A stretch of 42,764 nucleotides of DNA from Cereibacter sphaeroides (GTDB lineage Bacteria > Pseudomonadota > Alphaproteobacteria > Rhodobacterales > Rhodobacteraceae): positions 1 to 42,764 of the forward strand of contig QFQS01000013.1 in NCBI GenBank assembly GCA_003243455.1. Direction: 5' to 3'. A program made the position numbers and the translations under genes. The notes beneath the pieces are model-generated. The model was not told where the DNA came from, did not search any database, and saw nothing but the letters and a program-made list of their open reading frames with translations. Below are positions 14,074 to 22,943 of the stretch, one piece after another. Positions within the stretch are counted from its first letter, which is position 1; the number at the start of each line of letters is the position of its first letter.

Positions 14074-14301
14074 ATGTTGGAGCCTATGATGGCACAGAAA
14101 CTTAAGCCCGTTTGCCTCGTGAAAGAAGTCCGCGAGGCGAAGGGCGTAAAACAGAAAGATTTAGCGGACGCGACGGGCATCCTCCAGCAACGTTTAAGCT
14201 GCTATGAGAACGGCCACGAGCTGCCGTCTGTAACTAACCTCTGCCGCCTGGCTATGGCGCTGGATGTTTCCATTAACGATTTGATCGAGTACGGAGTGTA
14301 A
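14074..14301 (+). CDS. XRE-family helix-turn-helix regulator, 75 aa (or 70 aa)
   Basis: A single HTH_3 domain fills the protein: VREAKGVKQKDLADATGI, then QQRLSCYENGHELPS, then NLCRLAMALDVSINDLI. It lacks a dimerisation or cleavage domain, so it is a small Cro/C-protein-like regulator and not a CI repressor. The start is either the ATG at 14074 (GGAG about ten bases upstream) or the ATG at 14089 (TTGGAG seven bases upstream). The second would place the first ATG in the leader. It is the only XRE regulator seen and is the obvious candidate binder of the ATCACG boxes, though that is inference. Confidence 0.88.
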   Translation: MLEPMMAQKLKPVCLVKEVREAKGVKQKDLADATGILQQRLSCYENGHELPSVTNLCRLAMALDVSINDLIEYGV

Positions 14302-14302
14302 C

Positions 14303-14542
14303 GTGGAGAATAAAGCCCAGCCCATGACCGGGGCAGATATCAAAGGCTATCGCACATTAAGCGAAGGTGATAAGCAACAAATGAATCACCTTAAGGATGT
14401 AAGCCGACACTTTATTAACCTGCTGGAAACGGCGAAAGAGTCTGGAGCGGATCCTCGCTGGATCGCTCGTGCGCGTACTGCAATGCAAGACGCTTGCATG
14501 TTCGGCTGTCGGGCGGTAGCGAAACCGGACGATGATTGTTAA
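14303..14542 (+). CDS. acb2: Acb2-like anti-CBASS cyclic-nucleotide sponge, 79 aa
   Basis: The protein has the pattern I recall for the Acb2/Tad1-hairpin family. A G-Y-R-x-L-(S/T)-E start is followed by a first helix (QMNHLKDVSRHFINLLETAK). Then come A-D-P-R-W-I-A-x-A-R-T and a second helix that ends in R-A-V-A-K-P. Acb2 proteins are small hexamers that sequester cyclic di- and trinucleotides made by CBASS defence. The start codon is GTG at 14303, one base after the XRE stop, with GGAG upstream. It is co-transcribed with the XRE gene and precedes a bidirectional terminator. Cys residues near the C-terminus are not typical. The identification is from memory of the family motif. Confidence 0.78.
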   Translation: MENKAQPMTGADIKGYRTLSEGDKQQMNHLKDVSRHFINLLETAKESGADPRWIARARTAMQDACMFGCRAVAKPDDDC

Positions 14543-14564
14543 ACCGGAATCGAGAGACGAGAAA

Positions 14565-14588
14565 GGGGCCATTACGGCCCCTTTTTTT
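14565..14588. terminator. Bidirectional terminator between Acb2-like and tailspike genes
   Basis: GGGGCC (14565-14570) and GGCCCC (14576-14581) enclose ATTAC, with seven T after it on the plus strand and a TTTC tract on the minus strand. It lies between convergent genes. Confidence 0.88.
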
Positions 14589-16938
14589 ATAACGGCGGGA
14601 AAGTGGAGATCTGTTTCCACATCCTGATTTTAGTCCCCTCCGGGACGGGGTTCTGGATGGGGTCGGCAATATCGACAACTATCGGCTTGCCCGTATCGTC
14701 CGGCGGCGTCTGGTACGGCGGACGGACGACCGTCGTAACGAGATCAGCGCCACCAGCCCCACCCTGCGGAATGACGATCCGCGTACCGGGGGACAGCATC
14801 GTGGTATAAAGCCACGGCGATCCACTGCTTACCCCGTTAGGCGTCAGGAATTGCACGATCTGGCGAGCGCCTACGGCTGCGGCGTGGATCTTGGCCCGGT
14901 CGTCCTTCGGGAAGTATGCGCCCCACTCCGTAACGATGTACGGCTTAAGGTTCACGATCCCCCCAGGACCATTAGCCGGGTCGTTGCTGCCATAGTCGTA
15001 AATCCAGACCACATCACCGCGATCAAACTCACGTCCGCACGGGAAGAAATTGCCGTATCCGCCGTGGCTGGTGATTTCCGGGAAAAACTGTTTCCCGACG
15101 TTCCCCAGGAGCTGGCCCAGCGAGCCGTCCAGGTTGACGTACATCCGGGCCTCGACGTTACAGTTAATCATGTTGATATTGCTGTAACGGCATTTGCTCC
15201 ACGCCTGTTTTGCCGGGTTAAGGCTGTTAACGTTCATCATGTTAAGCACAGACTTGGTGCGGATATACTGGCCGCTGGAAGTCGTACCGCCTGCGGAGTC
15301 GTCGCCCACGGCGTCCAGCTCCCAGAAATTAACGTTAATCATGTCGAGCTGAGTCGCCACGCCGAAGATCGTCAGGCGATAACAGTCGATATTTTCCAGC
15401 TTAACGCGGTTGTCGTGCGGCGCACGGTTCACGCCTGCGGTCGGATCGCCGGGGTCGGCTGCAACCGGGCAGTAAACGCGGCCCGTTTTGGTGCGCACGT
15501 TGCGGATCGTATAGTTGCGCGGAGATGACAGACGCGGCGGCCCCCATTCCATATGGATAATGCGGAGGTCGTGGACGTCGGTCGAGGAGTTGGTGACAGG
15601 CTCCCCGGTCACGCCATCGATCAGGAAGTCCTTACAGCCGGACGTATAGATCCCGGCGGTGGTGATACCAGTCCCCACAGACTTGTTTACGTTCGGGTTA
15701 ACGGTCACATTCTCGATCGAGAAGTCGCGGCCCATTTCAACGTGAATACACTGTTTACAGTCATTCACGAGGACGTTACGGATCGTAAAGTTGCGCGCGT
15801 AGTTCTCGTCAGGCAGATCCCAGCCGTAAGGGCCTTTGCCCGCGATACCAATCCCCAGGCCCCAGTTAGAGGCGAAGTTGCCGGGGTTAATCCCGTCGAT
15901 GTTGTCGAGGAGAATATTTTCGATAACGCAACCATTTTCAAAGCATTGATGGACCACGTTAAGCTCGATCCCGTCGCCCTGCATGTTGACGAAAGCGAGG
16001 TTGCGGAAGATACCGCGCGACATAAACGCATTCCCGCCCTGGTGAATGATGCCGTTATATCCATTGGTGAATAAACATCCGTCGATCTCGATCGTTCCCC
16101 AGATCTGCGGGCCGCCTGATTGTACGCCCTGGATGTTGATATGGCTGTTATTGCTGCCGCCGGGGATCCCGTCGTACCAGCAATCGAACATCCTCACGTC
16201 GCCGCCGTCATGGCGCATACGGTGGCCGTTACGGCCATTGACGCCGCGTAGGGTGGTATTCTGACACCACATCGAACGACCGCGCCACGTACCGCCGATA
16301 ACCTCACAATTCACGAAGCGGGGATCGTTGCCAGTCAGCGTCCAGTCGCCGCCAAAAATGCGAATATTGGAGGCGGTCAGGATCCCGTTAGTGGTCCCTT
16401 TCCAGCCGTCCGCCCGGACGTCGAGGCCGTTCGCGCTGGCGTAGTCAAACATGGCCTGTAAAGCTGCCGTTACAGTTGCGTAAGGTGCTTTGCCGACGAA
16501 GTTCCACGGCGTCACGTAGCCGTTTAGCTGCTCCTGCACGTTGCCGACGGGCGTCCCGACGTACTTCGCCCCGTTCTGGGACAGAAGCAAATTCCACATC
16601 TGGACGGGATCATATTTAAAGAGATTGGAAAAGGTGAAGATCACGACGTCGTTTTGGTCTGCGACGACCATAGACGACTCAATTTTGGTGATCAGCTTGA
16701 CCACTTGACCATTCCAGACCGGGAAGCCTGCGACGTTCGTCCGCACGGGTTGCGGGATAGGCGTCAGGGTCCCGTCCTCGTTCTCGACGTAGACCTGGAC
16801 CTGGTTCGCCGGGTTAGTGGGATCCGTGTCAGCCTTTCCCGCGTAGATCTTCCCGTTCGCCAGCGCGGCGAAACGGTCGTTGCGAAAGAAAGGTTGCGAC
16901 GGCATTCCCAGATTGGAAAAGACCTCAAGATCTGCCAT
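14587..16938 (-). CDS. Tailspike with P22-type head-binding domain, 783 aa
   Basis: This is the receptor-binding and probably polysaccharide-cleaving tailspike. Residues 12-110 match the P22 tailspike head-binding domain: RFAALANGKIYAGKADTDP, NPANQVQVYVENEDGT, NGQVVKLIT and NLFKYDP. The rest is a right-handed beta-helix-like region with repeated I-x-N-V/I-x-I-x-N-x units between about 180 and 640 and a beta-rich C-terminal cap. Such domains often act as depolymerases or endorhamnosidases. Catalytic residues cannot be assigned by eye. It is the last gene of the morphogenesis operon, preceded by a GCAA-loop hairpin. Confidence 0.92.
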   Translation of the reverse strand: MADLEVFSNLGMPSQPFFRNDRFAALANGKIYAGKADTDPTNPANQVQVYVENEDGTLTPIPQPVRTNVAGFPVWNGQVVKLITKIESSMVVADQNDVVIFTFSNLFKYDPVQMWNLLLSQNGAKYVGTPVGNVQEQLNGYVTPWNFVGKAPYATVTAALQAMFDYASANGLDVRADGWKGTTNGILTASNIRIFGGDWTLTGNDPRFVNCEVIGGTWRGRSMWCQNTTLRGVNGRNGHRMRHDGGDVRMFDCWYDGIPGGSNNSHINIQGVQSGGPQIWGTIEIDGCLFTNGYNGIIHQGGNAFMSRGIFRNLAFVNMQGDGIELNVVHQCFENGCVIENILLDNIDGINPGNFASNWGLGIGIAGKGPYGWDLPDENYARNFTIRNVLVNDCKQCIHVEMGRDFSIENVTVNPNVNKSVGTGITTAGIYTSGCKDFLIDGVTGEPVTNSSTDVHDLRIIHMEWGPPRLSSPRNYTIRNVRTKTGRVYCPVAADPGDPTAGVNRAPHDNRVKLENIDCYRLTIFGVATQLDMINVNFWELDAVGDDSAGGTTSSGQYIRTKSVLNMMNVNSLNPAKQAWSKCRYSNINMINCNVEARMYVNLDGSLGQLLGNVGKQFFPEITSHGGYGNFFPCGREFDRGDVVWIYDYGSNDPANGPGGIVNLKPYIVTEWGAYFPKDDRAKIHAAAVGARQIVQFLTPNGVSSGSPWLYTTMLSPGTRIVIPQGGAGGADLVTTVVRPPYQTPPDDTGKPIVVDIADPIQNPVPEGTKIRMWKQISTFPPL

Positions 16939-16949
16939 TTATCGCTCCA

Positions 16950-16972
16950 TTAGAAAGGGGGCTTGCGCCCCC
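16950..16972 (-). terminator. GCAA-loop hairpin between ejection protein and tailspike
   Basis: On the minus strand GGGGGC and GCCCCC enclose GCAA, a GNRA tetraloop, followed by TTTCTAA. The short T-tract suggests attenuation, so the tailspike could be expressed at a lower or adjusted level. Confidence 0.6.
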
Positions 16973-16976
16973 GTTG

Positions 16977-19900
16977 TTACTGCTGGTTATCGTCTGCGGC
17001 GGCTCGTCCGCCAGCGCCCGAAAAGAAGCCCACGATCCCGGCCCGGTTAACTGCTGCCTGTTCCTCCGGGGTCATGGCTGCGAATAGCTCGCGCCACTGG
17101 GGGGAATTTGCCATTTCGCGCTCCGCTTCGTTGACGAAAGTCCGGCCCGCCGGGGTGAGCTTGCCGGAGCTTTGCGCCGCTGCTGCCTGCATGAGTTTAT
17201 TAAAATTCGTGCCGGATAGCACATTATCCGCAAGGACCGATCGCGGGACACGGTTCGCACGGGCCAGGCCCTGGGCTGCGGACAGTGCGGCGTTACCTGC
17301 CGGACCTGCTGCGGCGTATGCTGCGGCATGTTTCCCGATCCACCCAGCCGCGCCGTAGAGCTTGGACAGCGGACCGCCAGCTCCCGGATCGTCGAAGCGT
17401 TTCACGAAGTCATTGATCGCCCCGGTGGTCGTGGTGAAACGTTGTGCGCGGTCGATACCATTCGCGACGCGGTAGATCTGCATGAAGCGGACGCGCTGCT
17501 CTCGCGGTAGGTGCTTCATAACGTTACCCAGAGTGCCGTTAGCCTGCGCCGTCTTGTACCAGTCCACGAAGCCGGGGACGGCAAAAGTATTGCGCGCGCT
17601 ACGTGCGCCCAGGGTACGCTCCAGCGCGTTAGCCACTACCTCGCCTTTGAGGCTCTCCGGGGTGGCCGCCATCAGCTTGTCCCAGTCGCGGGCGCTGCCG
17701 CCTTTCTTGCCCAGGTTAAGGATCGCGTTTTGTACTTTCCCGGTGATCGAGTCGTTGAGGTTTTTCCCCAGCGTATCGATCGCGATCGTCTCCAGGTCCT
17801 TACGACGCTTAACGAGCTGTTTCCCCACGTTCCAGTCGTCCGCCGCGCCGTACTTGGCCGCGATAGCCTCCTGATCCTCGGTTAATCGCGCGTAGAGCTG
17901 TTTTAGCGCTGCCTTGTCGGAGTCCACAAACGGACCGGAGCGAGTGTTAAGCGCCTGGCCTACCTGTCGGCGGAGCTTGTCCAGACGGGCATAAGTCGGC
18001 GGCCCCATAGAGTCGTTAACAGGCTGTAGCCAGTCCAGCGCCTTACGCTCTGCCGCGTCCAGCGTCCCCAGCCCCTCTACGTCCGCCTTGTCCCAGATAT
18101 GGCGTAACGTGTTGTTTGCGTCCACGGTTTCGTTTTTCGGGATTTTGGTCGCGATCTGGTTATAAACGTCGTCCGCCTGTTTCCCCAGGTCGTCAATAAT
18201 GGCACGGGTGCGGGTGCTAAACGCCTGATCGATCGTCTGCGCGTTCATGGTCCCCATGCTGTCGATCAGCTCGTCCGCTTTCCCGGCCAGACGCCCGATC
18301 CCTTCGAGCTGCTGGGATTCCAGGTTAGAGCCTTTGCGGCTAACTAGCTGCTGGACCGTCGCGCGGAACTGAGGATCACGCGCATAAGCCGCCGGGGTCA
18401 GCGAATCCTCGATCCCCAGTTGCTGGGCGGTGCGCATCAGCTTTTTGTCCACGTCGGCCATGTTCGCAAGGTCGATCGCGTCCTGGGAGGCCCGGAGGTT
18501 CTCGCCGTTCGGCGCGGCCACGTTCTCGTCGCCAGTAAAGCGGAATTTGCTTTGATCGCGGGCCACGGCGTCCGAAATATTGGCCTCGGTGGCCGCCGGG
18601 GTCGGTGCTGCGTCGCCAGCGGCACGAGAAGCCGCTCCAGCCTCCTCCCATGCGCCCTTAGCCGCATTCCATACCTTGCTTGCTCCGCCGATAAGCGCAC
18701 GGCCTACGGCCTCGCCAGCGGGCGATAATGCGATGTTGGTCAGCGTCTCCTCCGGGTCGCCACGGCCAGCCGCGATCGAGCCGGGAACGGCACGAGCCGC
18801 CGGAGCTGCCACCCATTTCTCCACGCCATCGGCGACGCGGGTCAAAACGCTGGCGACTTCGGGGCTTGCGCGCTCTGCGAGGCCCATCAGCTCCGTAGCT
18901 GCTTTGGCCTTACCTGCGGACGGCAACGGCGCGAGGAGGTCCCCGATCAGGGTCCCGATCTGCGCGTATTTGTCGGTAGGCGGTTCGAAGCCGGGGATCC
19001 CCACAGGCGTGATAGTTGGCGCTTGCGTGTCCTGGTCAACGATACCCAGCGACTTACCCGCATCCGTGGCCGCGTTGGAAACCATATTGACCAGCGAGAT
19101 CGGCGTGTTGAGGAGGTCGATCCCGGTCTGGACGATACCGCGCCCGCCCTGGTCGAGAGCGTGGAGCGCGGTCTGGCCTAGCTGTTCCCAGTTTTGGGCG
19201 GCTTGCTCGTTGGGATCGACGGATCCAGGGGCCTGTCCGGCTTGATCAGCGCTGCCCGGCTCTCCGTTACCGTTCGGCGCTGCCGCCCCTCGTGCGACAT
19301 TAGATCCCGCTTGATTAGGTGCATTGCCAGCGGGGACGGCTGCGACTTGCTGATCGGCCCATCCGGCTCCGGCGGTTGCGCCATTTTCTCCAGCTCCGGC
19401 GGTAAAGGTTCCTGCTTCGTCGAACTGGTCGAAAAAGTTACCAGAAGATTTAGAGCCATCCCGGCGGGCGCTGGTTGCGCGCTGAATAGGTTCGCCGCTA
19501 TCACCAGCCCCTCGACTAGTCCACTCGTTAAAACGTTCATCCACATATTGACGCCCCTCCGGGCCGGGGGTTGCCTGGCCCGCCAGTTGTTTGTCTACGT
19601 TGCCGGGGCCGTCGTGGTAAGCCTGGAGCGCAAGGCCCCAGTCTCCGTAACGCTGGTACATCTGGGAGAGGTACTGCGCCCCGGCGTCAGCCTGGAGCGC
19701 CGGATCGCTTTTGAGGGCGTTCCAGTCGTAACCCATATCCTCCGCCGTGCCTTTCATGACCTGCGTTAAACCGTGCGCGCCTTTGCTGGAGACAGCGGAC
19801 GTAGGATCCGCCGTGCCGCCCGTTTCCTTGCTCGCGAGTGCCGTCATGATGCCAGCGGGTAGGCCCCATCGTGCCCCGGCGCTCTCCAGTAAATCAGAAT

Positions 19901-20000
19901 ACCCGCCGCCAGACGATCCCGCTTGCGAAGGAATCTGATTAGGGAGCGCCGTCGCACTTTTCGGCATGTTCTGATCAAACTGGTCGAAGAAATTCGCCAT
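16977..20000 (-). CDS. Ejection protein with lytic transglycosylase domain, 1007 aa
   Basis: This occupies the position of P22 gp16, a protein injected with the DNA. Residues 33-160 form an SLT-type lytic transglycosylase: WGLPAGIMTALASKETGG with catalytic Glu59, SSKGAHGLTQVM, and GLALQAYHDGPGNV. That module would open the peptidoglycan during ejection. The remaining 800 residues are Ala/Gly/Pro-rich linkers followed by long amphipathic helices. The heptamer NFFDQFD occurs twice, at residues 3-9 and 188-194, on both sides of the enzyme domain. It is larger than P22 gp16 (about 609 aa), which lacks this enzyme as far as I recall. Confidence 0.85.
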   Translation of the reverse strand: MANFFDQFDQNMPKSATALPNQIPSQAGSSGGGYSDLLESAGARWGLPAGIMTALASKETGGTADPTSAVSSKGAHGLTQVMKGTAEDMGYDWNALKSDPALQADAGAQYLSQMYQRYGDWGLALQAYHDGPGNVDKQLAGQATPGPEGRQYVDERFNEWTSRGAGDSGEPIQRATSARRDGSKSSGNFFDQFDEAGTFTAGAGENGATAGAGWADQQVAAVPAGNAPNQAGSNVARGAAAPNGNGEPGSADQAGQAPGSVDPNEQAAQNWEQLGQTALHALDQGGRGIVQTGIDLLNTPISLVNMVSNAATDAGKSLGIVDQDTQAPTITPVGIPGFEPPTDKYAQIGTLIGDLLAPLPSAGKAKAATELMGLAERASPEVASVLTRVADGVEKWVAAPAARAVPGSIAAGRGDPEETLTNIALSPAGEAVGRALIGGASKVWNAAKGAWEEAGAASRAAGDAAPTPAATEANISDAVARDQSKFRFTGDENVAAPNGENLRASQDAIDLANMADVDKKLMRTAQQLGIEDSLTPAAYARDPQFRATVQQLVSRKGSNLESQQLEGIGRLAGKADELIDSMGTMNAQTIDQAFSTRTRAIIDDLGKQADDVYNQIATKIPKNETVDANNTLRHIWDKADVEGLGTLDAAERKALDWLQPVNDSMGPPTYARLDKLRRQVGQALNTRSGPFVDSDKAALKQLYARLTEDQEAIAAKYGAADDWNVGKQLVKRRKDLETIAIDTLGKNLNDSITGKVQNAILNLGKKGGSARDWDKLMAATPESLKGEVVANALERTLGARSARNTFAVPGFVDWYKTAQANGTLGNVMKHLPREQRVRFMQIYRVANGIDRAQRFTTTTGAINDFVKRFDDPGAGGPLSKLYGAAGWIGKHAAAYAAAGPAGNAALSAAQGLARANRVPRSVLADNVLSGTNFNKLMQAAAAQSSGKLTPAGRTFVNEAEREMANSPQWRELFAAMTPEEQAAVNRAGIVGFFSGAGGRAAADDNQQ

Positions 20001-21317
20001 TTAAAGCCCCTCCGGTAAAAATCCGAATTTTGCCTTAAATTGCTCTTTACGGGTAGGGGTAGGCTCCGCATAAAGTGCGTCGATCGCCGCCTGCGCGTTT
20101 TGAACGGGCATCCCCCCAGCCGAAAGCTGGCCGACTGCTGCCGTCTTGTTGTCGTCGATCGCAATGTCGCGCTTGTACGCTTCGACGCGCCCGCCCTGCG
20201 ACTTCTCGATCGCGTCCTTGCCTTTGCTGAGGGCGTCAACGTAGCGCTGCATGACGTCTTTAAGCTGCTGCTCGCTCATGGTTTTAGGGTCGGCATTAAT
20301 CAGCGCCTGAGCTGCGGCGCGGCCCTCCTGCTCGGTTACGGGGCCAGTACCGCGCAAAGACTGGATCCCGGCGACGCGGGCCTGGTCTTTCATCTGGTTA
20401 AACTGGTTCATGATTTCCGCCGTAGCGTCACCGCCACCAGTGGCCGCACTCCATGCCCTGTTACCCAGACCATTGATCCCGGTCACGAAGCCCAGATCCT
20501 TACGCTGCAAAAGGCGGTTAGCCTGGTCGATCGCGGTATCGATCGGCGCGAGCGTGGTCTGGTAGGTCTGGAGAAAATCGCGTTTCGTGTTGAGCTGGTC
20601 GGCCTGCATCTTGCTTTGTTGCTGGACCAGTTTCGAGCGCTCAATGTCGTTTTTCTCCTGCGCGATCCGGGTGTTAAGTCGCTCGTTCTGGAGGCCAATA
20701 TAGCGGAGGTTTCGGTCCGCCGCGTTGCTGGCCGCCGTGAGATCCTGCCCCCGGATCGTGGTCTGGTTTTTCATCGTCTCTTTGGCGTAGTCCAGTTGGT
20801 CCTTGCTGGTATTGCTCGCCAGGTGGAGCGCCTGCACGGAGCGACGGAAGCCGTCCGGGTCGGTCGCTGCGGCCTGATAGGCTTTCTGCGGGTCGATACC
20901 CAGCGCCTTAAGCGCGTCCGCGTTCTGCTGGACAAACTGCTGGGCCTGCTCCGGCCCCTGCGAGAGAGCGACGTCCGCCTGGCTGGCGAGCTGCGCGCCC
21001 TGCTGCTGGCGGATCCCGTCCATCATGCCTAAGCGCTTTTGAAGCGCCTCGATCTGGTTCGGGTACTTGTACGCCAGCGCCTGCAATTTCGACGGATCAC
21101 CCTGCGCGGCCTGCCAGTCAGCATTGAATTGCTTCATTTGCTCCTGTTGCTGCTGGGCGGCCTGCATTGCCATCCCCTGCTGTCGGTTCTGGATCGCCGC
21201 TGCGGTGTTCTGCTGGATCTGGCCGTAGTTGTTTAGCGTGTCCTGCGCGCCCTGCTGAATGATCCCGATATTCTGCGCGAAGGATCCAACGTTGGGATCA
21301 GTGCCGAAAATAGCCAT
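20001..21317 (-). CDS. P22 gp20-like ejection protein, 438 aa
   Basis: The protein is extremely Gln- and Ala-rich and mainly helical, with coiled-coil segments. It lies between the gp7-like and gp16-like genes exactly where P22 places gp20, one of three proteins ejected into the host with the DNA. No enzymatic motif is seen. The start ATG overlaps the stop of the gp7-like gene as TGATG. Identity rests on composition and gene order. Confidence 0.78.
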   Translation of the reverse strand: MAIFGTDPNVGSFAQNIGIIQQGAQDTLNNYGQIQQNTAAAIQNRQQGMAMQAAQQQQEQMKQFNADWQAAQGDPSKLQALAYKYPNQIEALQKRLGMMDGIRQQQGAQLASQADVALSQGPEQAQQFVQQNADALKALGIDPQKAYQAAATDPDGFRRSVQALHLASNTSKDQLDYAKETMKNQTTIRGQDLTAASNAADRNLRYIGLQNERLNTRIAQEKNDIERSKLVQQQSKMQADQLNTKRDFLQTYQTTLAPIDTAIDQANRLLQRKDLGFVTGINGLGNRAWSAATGGGDATAEIMNQFNQMKDQARVAGIQSLRGTGPVTEQEGRAAAQALINADPKTMSEQQLKDVMQRYVDALSKGKDAIEKSQGGRVEAYKRDIAIDDNKTAAVGQLSAGGMPVQNAQAAIDALYAEPTPTRKEQFKAKFGFLPEGL

Positions 21318-21979
21318 CAGATAAAGCTCCCGAACATATTACCGAACATGGAGGCCCCGGTGTTCATATCCTGCGCCACGCCCTGGTTAAGCGCGTTCTG
21401 GCTGTAGCCTGCCACCTGCCACGGCAAGGCCGCTTTAGCCGCGTTTACGTTGCCTTTCTGGCCCTGTAGCGCGTTAAGGGCGTTGGTCCCTTGTGCCGCT
21501 GCTGCGGACTGCGCGCCAGCGCCGGACAGGCCCACGTTAGCCAGGCCCATAAGCTGGTTATACATGTCCTGCTGCTGCGCCGTCATTTGCGCGAGGTAGT
21601 TCTGGCCCAGCGTCGGCGCGATGGTGGTCAGGGAGTTGGCCGTGGCCGCCCCGCCTAAGTTACCCGTAGCCTCTGCGCTGGCAAGGAGCGAGTTACGCGC
21701 CTGGCCCTCGGCCATCTTGTACTCGTTGCCGTTGTAATACTGCTGGAGCGTTTTCTCTCGATCGATCGGCTGGCCCGCCAGCGCGATCAGGTCAGGGAGC
21801 GCGCCCGTACCAGCTTCACGGAACGGAGAGAGCCACGCGTCCTGTCGGTTCATCAAGTCGCGCTGCCAGTCCATTTGTTTGTCGAGGCTCTTTTGCTGCT
21901 GCTTCGCCGCCTTATTCGCGCCGATGCCGCCTAAGATACCGCCGACGGCGTTACCAATTCCGCTAACAATGCCGCCCAT
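21317..21979 (-). CDS. P22 gp7-like DNA transfer (ejection) protein, 220 aa
   Basis: The N-terminus is a glycine-rich hydrophobic segment (GGIVSGIGNAVGGILGGIGA) able to insert in a membrane. A KQQQKSLDKQMDWQ helix follows, and then Ala/Gln-rich helices ending in FGNMFGSFI. This matches the gp7 family of P22-like phages, which form part of the ejection conduit. It overlaps the end of the gp14-like gene by 17 bases, with GAGGAGG ahead of its ATG. Confidence 0.85.
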   Translation of the reverse strand: MGGIVSGIGNAVGGILGGIGANKAAKQQQKSLDKQMDWQRDLMNRQDAWLSPFREAGTGALPDLIALAGQPIDREKTLQQYYNGNEYKMAEGQARNSLLASAEATGNLGGAATANSLTTIAPTLGQNYLAQMTAQQQDMYNQLMGLANVGLSGAGAQSAAAAQGTNALNALQGQKGNVNAAKAALPWQVAGYSQNALNQGVAQDMNTGASMFGNMFGSFI

Positions 21980-22358
21980 CTGGTGGCCTCCTCATGAAAA
22001 TCATTTGCACTTTTTGCCCGGTGATCAATTCTACTTGCTGCGGGTCGCTTTCAACAAATCCAAAGCGGCGCAAACAATTTCGGACGCCCTCGTGACCTGG
22101 GAGGATCGGCGCTCGGATCGGTACGCTGCCAAACTTCGCCATAAAGTCCGCCAGCGCCTCCCTAACGTACTTTCGGAAGCCGGGACGCATTGCCATATGC
22201 CCGTCCAGTCCGCCCTCCTCGTTGGCGTTGATGGCGAATATGCCGCACTCGCCCCATAGCCAGTAAGTGCATACATCATTTTCCGGCCATTCAGGGACGC
22301 CCCACGCGCGCATAAGGGCCGCGCCGTAGTCCTCCGGGACCTGCCTTAAGCCGATCAC
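21963..22358 (-). CDS. P22 gp14-like GNAT-fold protein, 131 aa
   Basis: It sits between the tail needle and gp7-like genes, the place of P22 gene 14. The content fits that family, which has an acetyltransferase-like (GNAT) fold: a beta-rich start with WLWGECGIFAINA, and a central GHMAMRPGFRKYVREAL helix. A later RNCLRRFGFVESD turn corresponds to the acetyl-CoA-side helix and strand. The function in P22 is assembly of ejection components. The start is a GTG overlapping the needle gene's stop as GTGA. Confidence 0.75.
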   Translation of the reverse strand: MIGLRQVPEDYGAALMRAWGVPEWPENDVCTYWLWGECGIFAINANEEGGLDGHMAMRPGFRKYVREALADFMAKFGSVPIRAPILPGHEGVRNCLRRFGFVESDPQQVELITGQKVQMIFMRRPPDGRHC

Positions 22359-22933
22359 GTCCCGGCCATCCCGTGCGACATAACGAGCGCCACCAGCGCC
22401 GCGATCACCTGGCGAGCCTCCACCAGACCGTCCGCGAGCGCCTGGATCTCTGCTTGCGAGTACGCCGCCCCGGCGGTGTAAGCCGCGCTACCATTGATCG
22501 CCCCCTTTTTGAGCGTCCCGGTCGGGGACGTCCAGCCCGTTTGACGGCCTCCCATTACCTTGATGTTGTTCACGCGGATCTCGGTCCCGATAGAGAGCGG
22601 TCCTTCCATCACCTGGAGCGCGTTCTCGTTTAGTTTCACCACGTTACTATTAATGGTGATAATGGAGCCGTTAAGGTTGTCGATCTCGCCGTTAATCTGG
22701 GAGATCTGGCCCTGCTGGTCGGTCAGCGCGGCGTCCTGCTGGTCGTTGCGGATCCTTTGCTGCTCTGCGACCTGAAACGCGTCGGAGGCGTCGCTCCCGG
22801 CCTGATCTGCGGCGCTGCCTGCGCTGGCAGTAACTCCCCCCAGGCGGGTAAGCCAGTCTTTGAAAGCGACGGACGTCCCCGGCGGGAGGCTGCTTAGGTT
22901 GAGCTGCTGGATAAGGAATTTAGTATCAGCCAT
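22355..22933 (-). CDS. P22 gp26-like tail needle, 192 aa
   Basis: The needle plugs the portal and pierces the outer membrane. The last 70 residues match P22 gp26 closely: GRQTGWTSPTGTLKKG corresponds to ARQTGWTAATGTANKG, followed by YSQAEIQALADGLVEARQ, then a short tail ending near a His-Gly pair. The middle is a trimeric coiled coil with regular hydrophobic heptads (about 50-105). It is shorter than P22 gp26 (233 aa), so the needle shaft should be shorter. Confidence 0.9.
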   Translation of the reverse strand: MADTKFLIQQLNLSSLPPGTSVAFKDWLTRLGGVTASAGSAADQAGSDASDAFQVAEQQRIRNDQQDAALTDQQGQISQINGEIDNLNGSIITINSNVVKLNENALQVMEGPLSIGTEIRVNNIKVMGGRQTGWTSPTGTLKKGAINGSAAYTAGAAYSQAEIQALADGLVEARQVIAALVALVMSHGMAGT

Positions 22934-22943
22934 GAGGCCCCCA

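Noticed and set aside
14074..14301. A lysogeny module with CI-type repressor.
   Set aside because: The XRE protein is only a DNA-binding domain, and there is no integrase, excisionase, antirepressor or divergent Cro partner.
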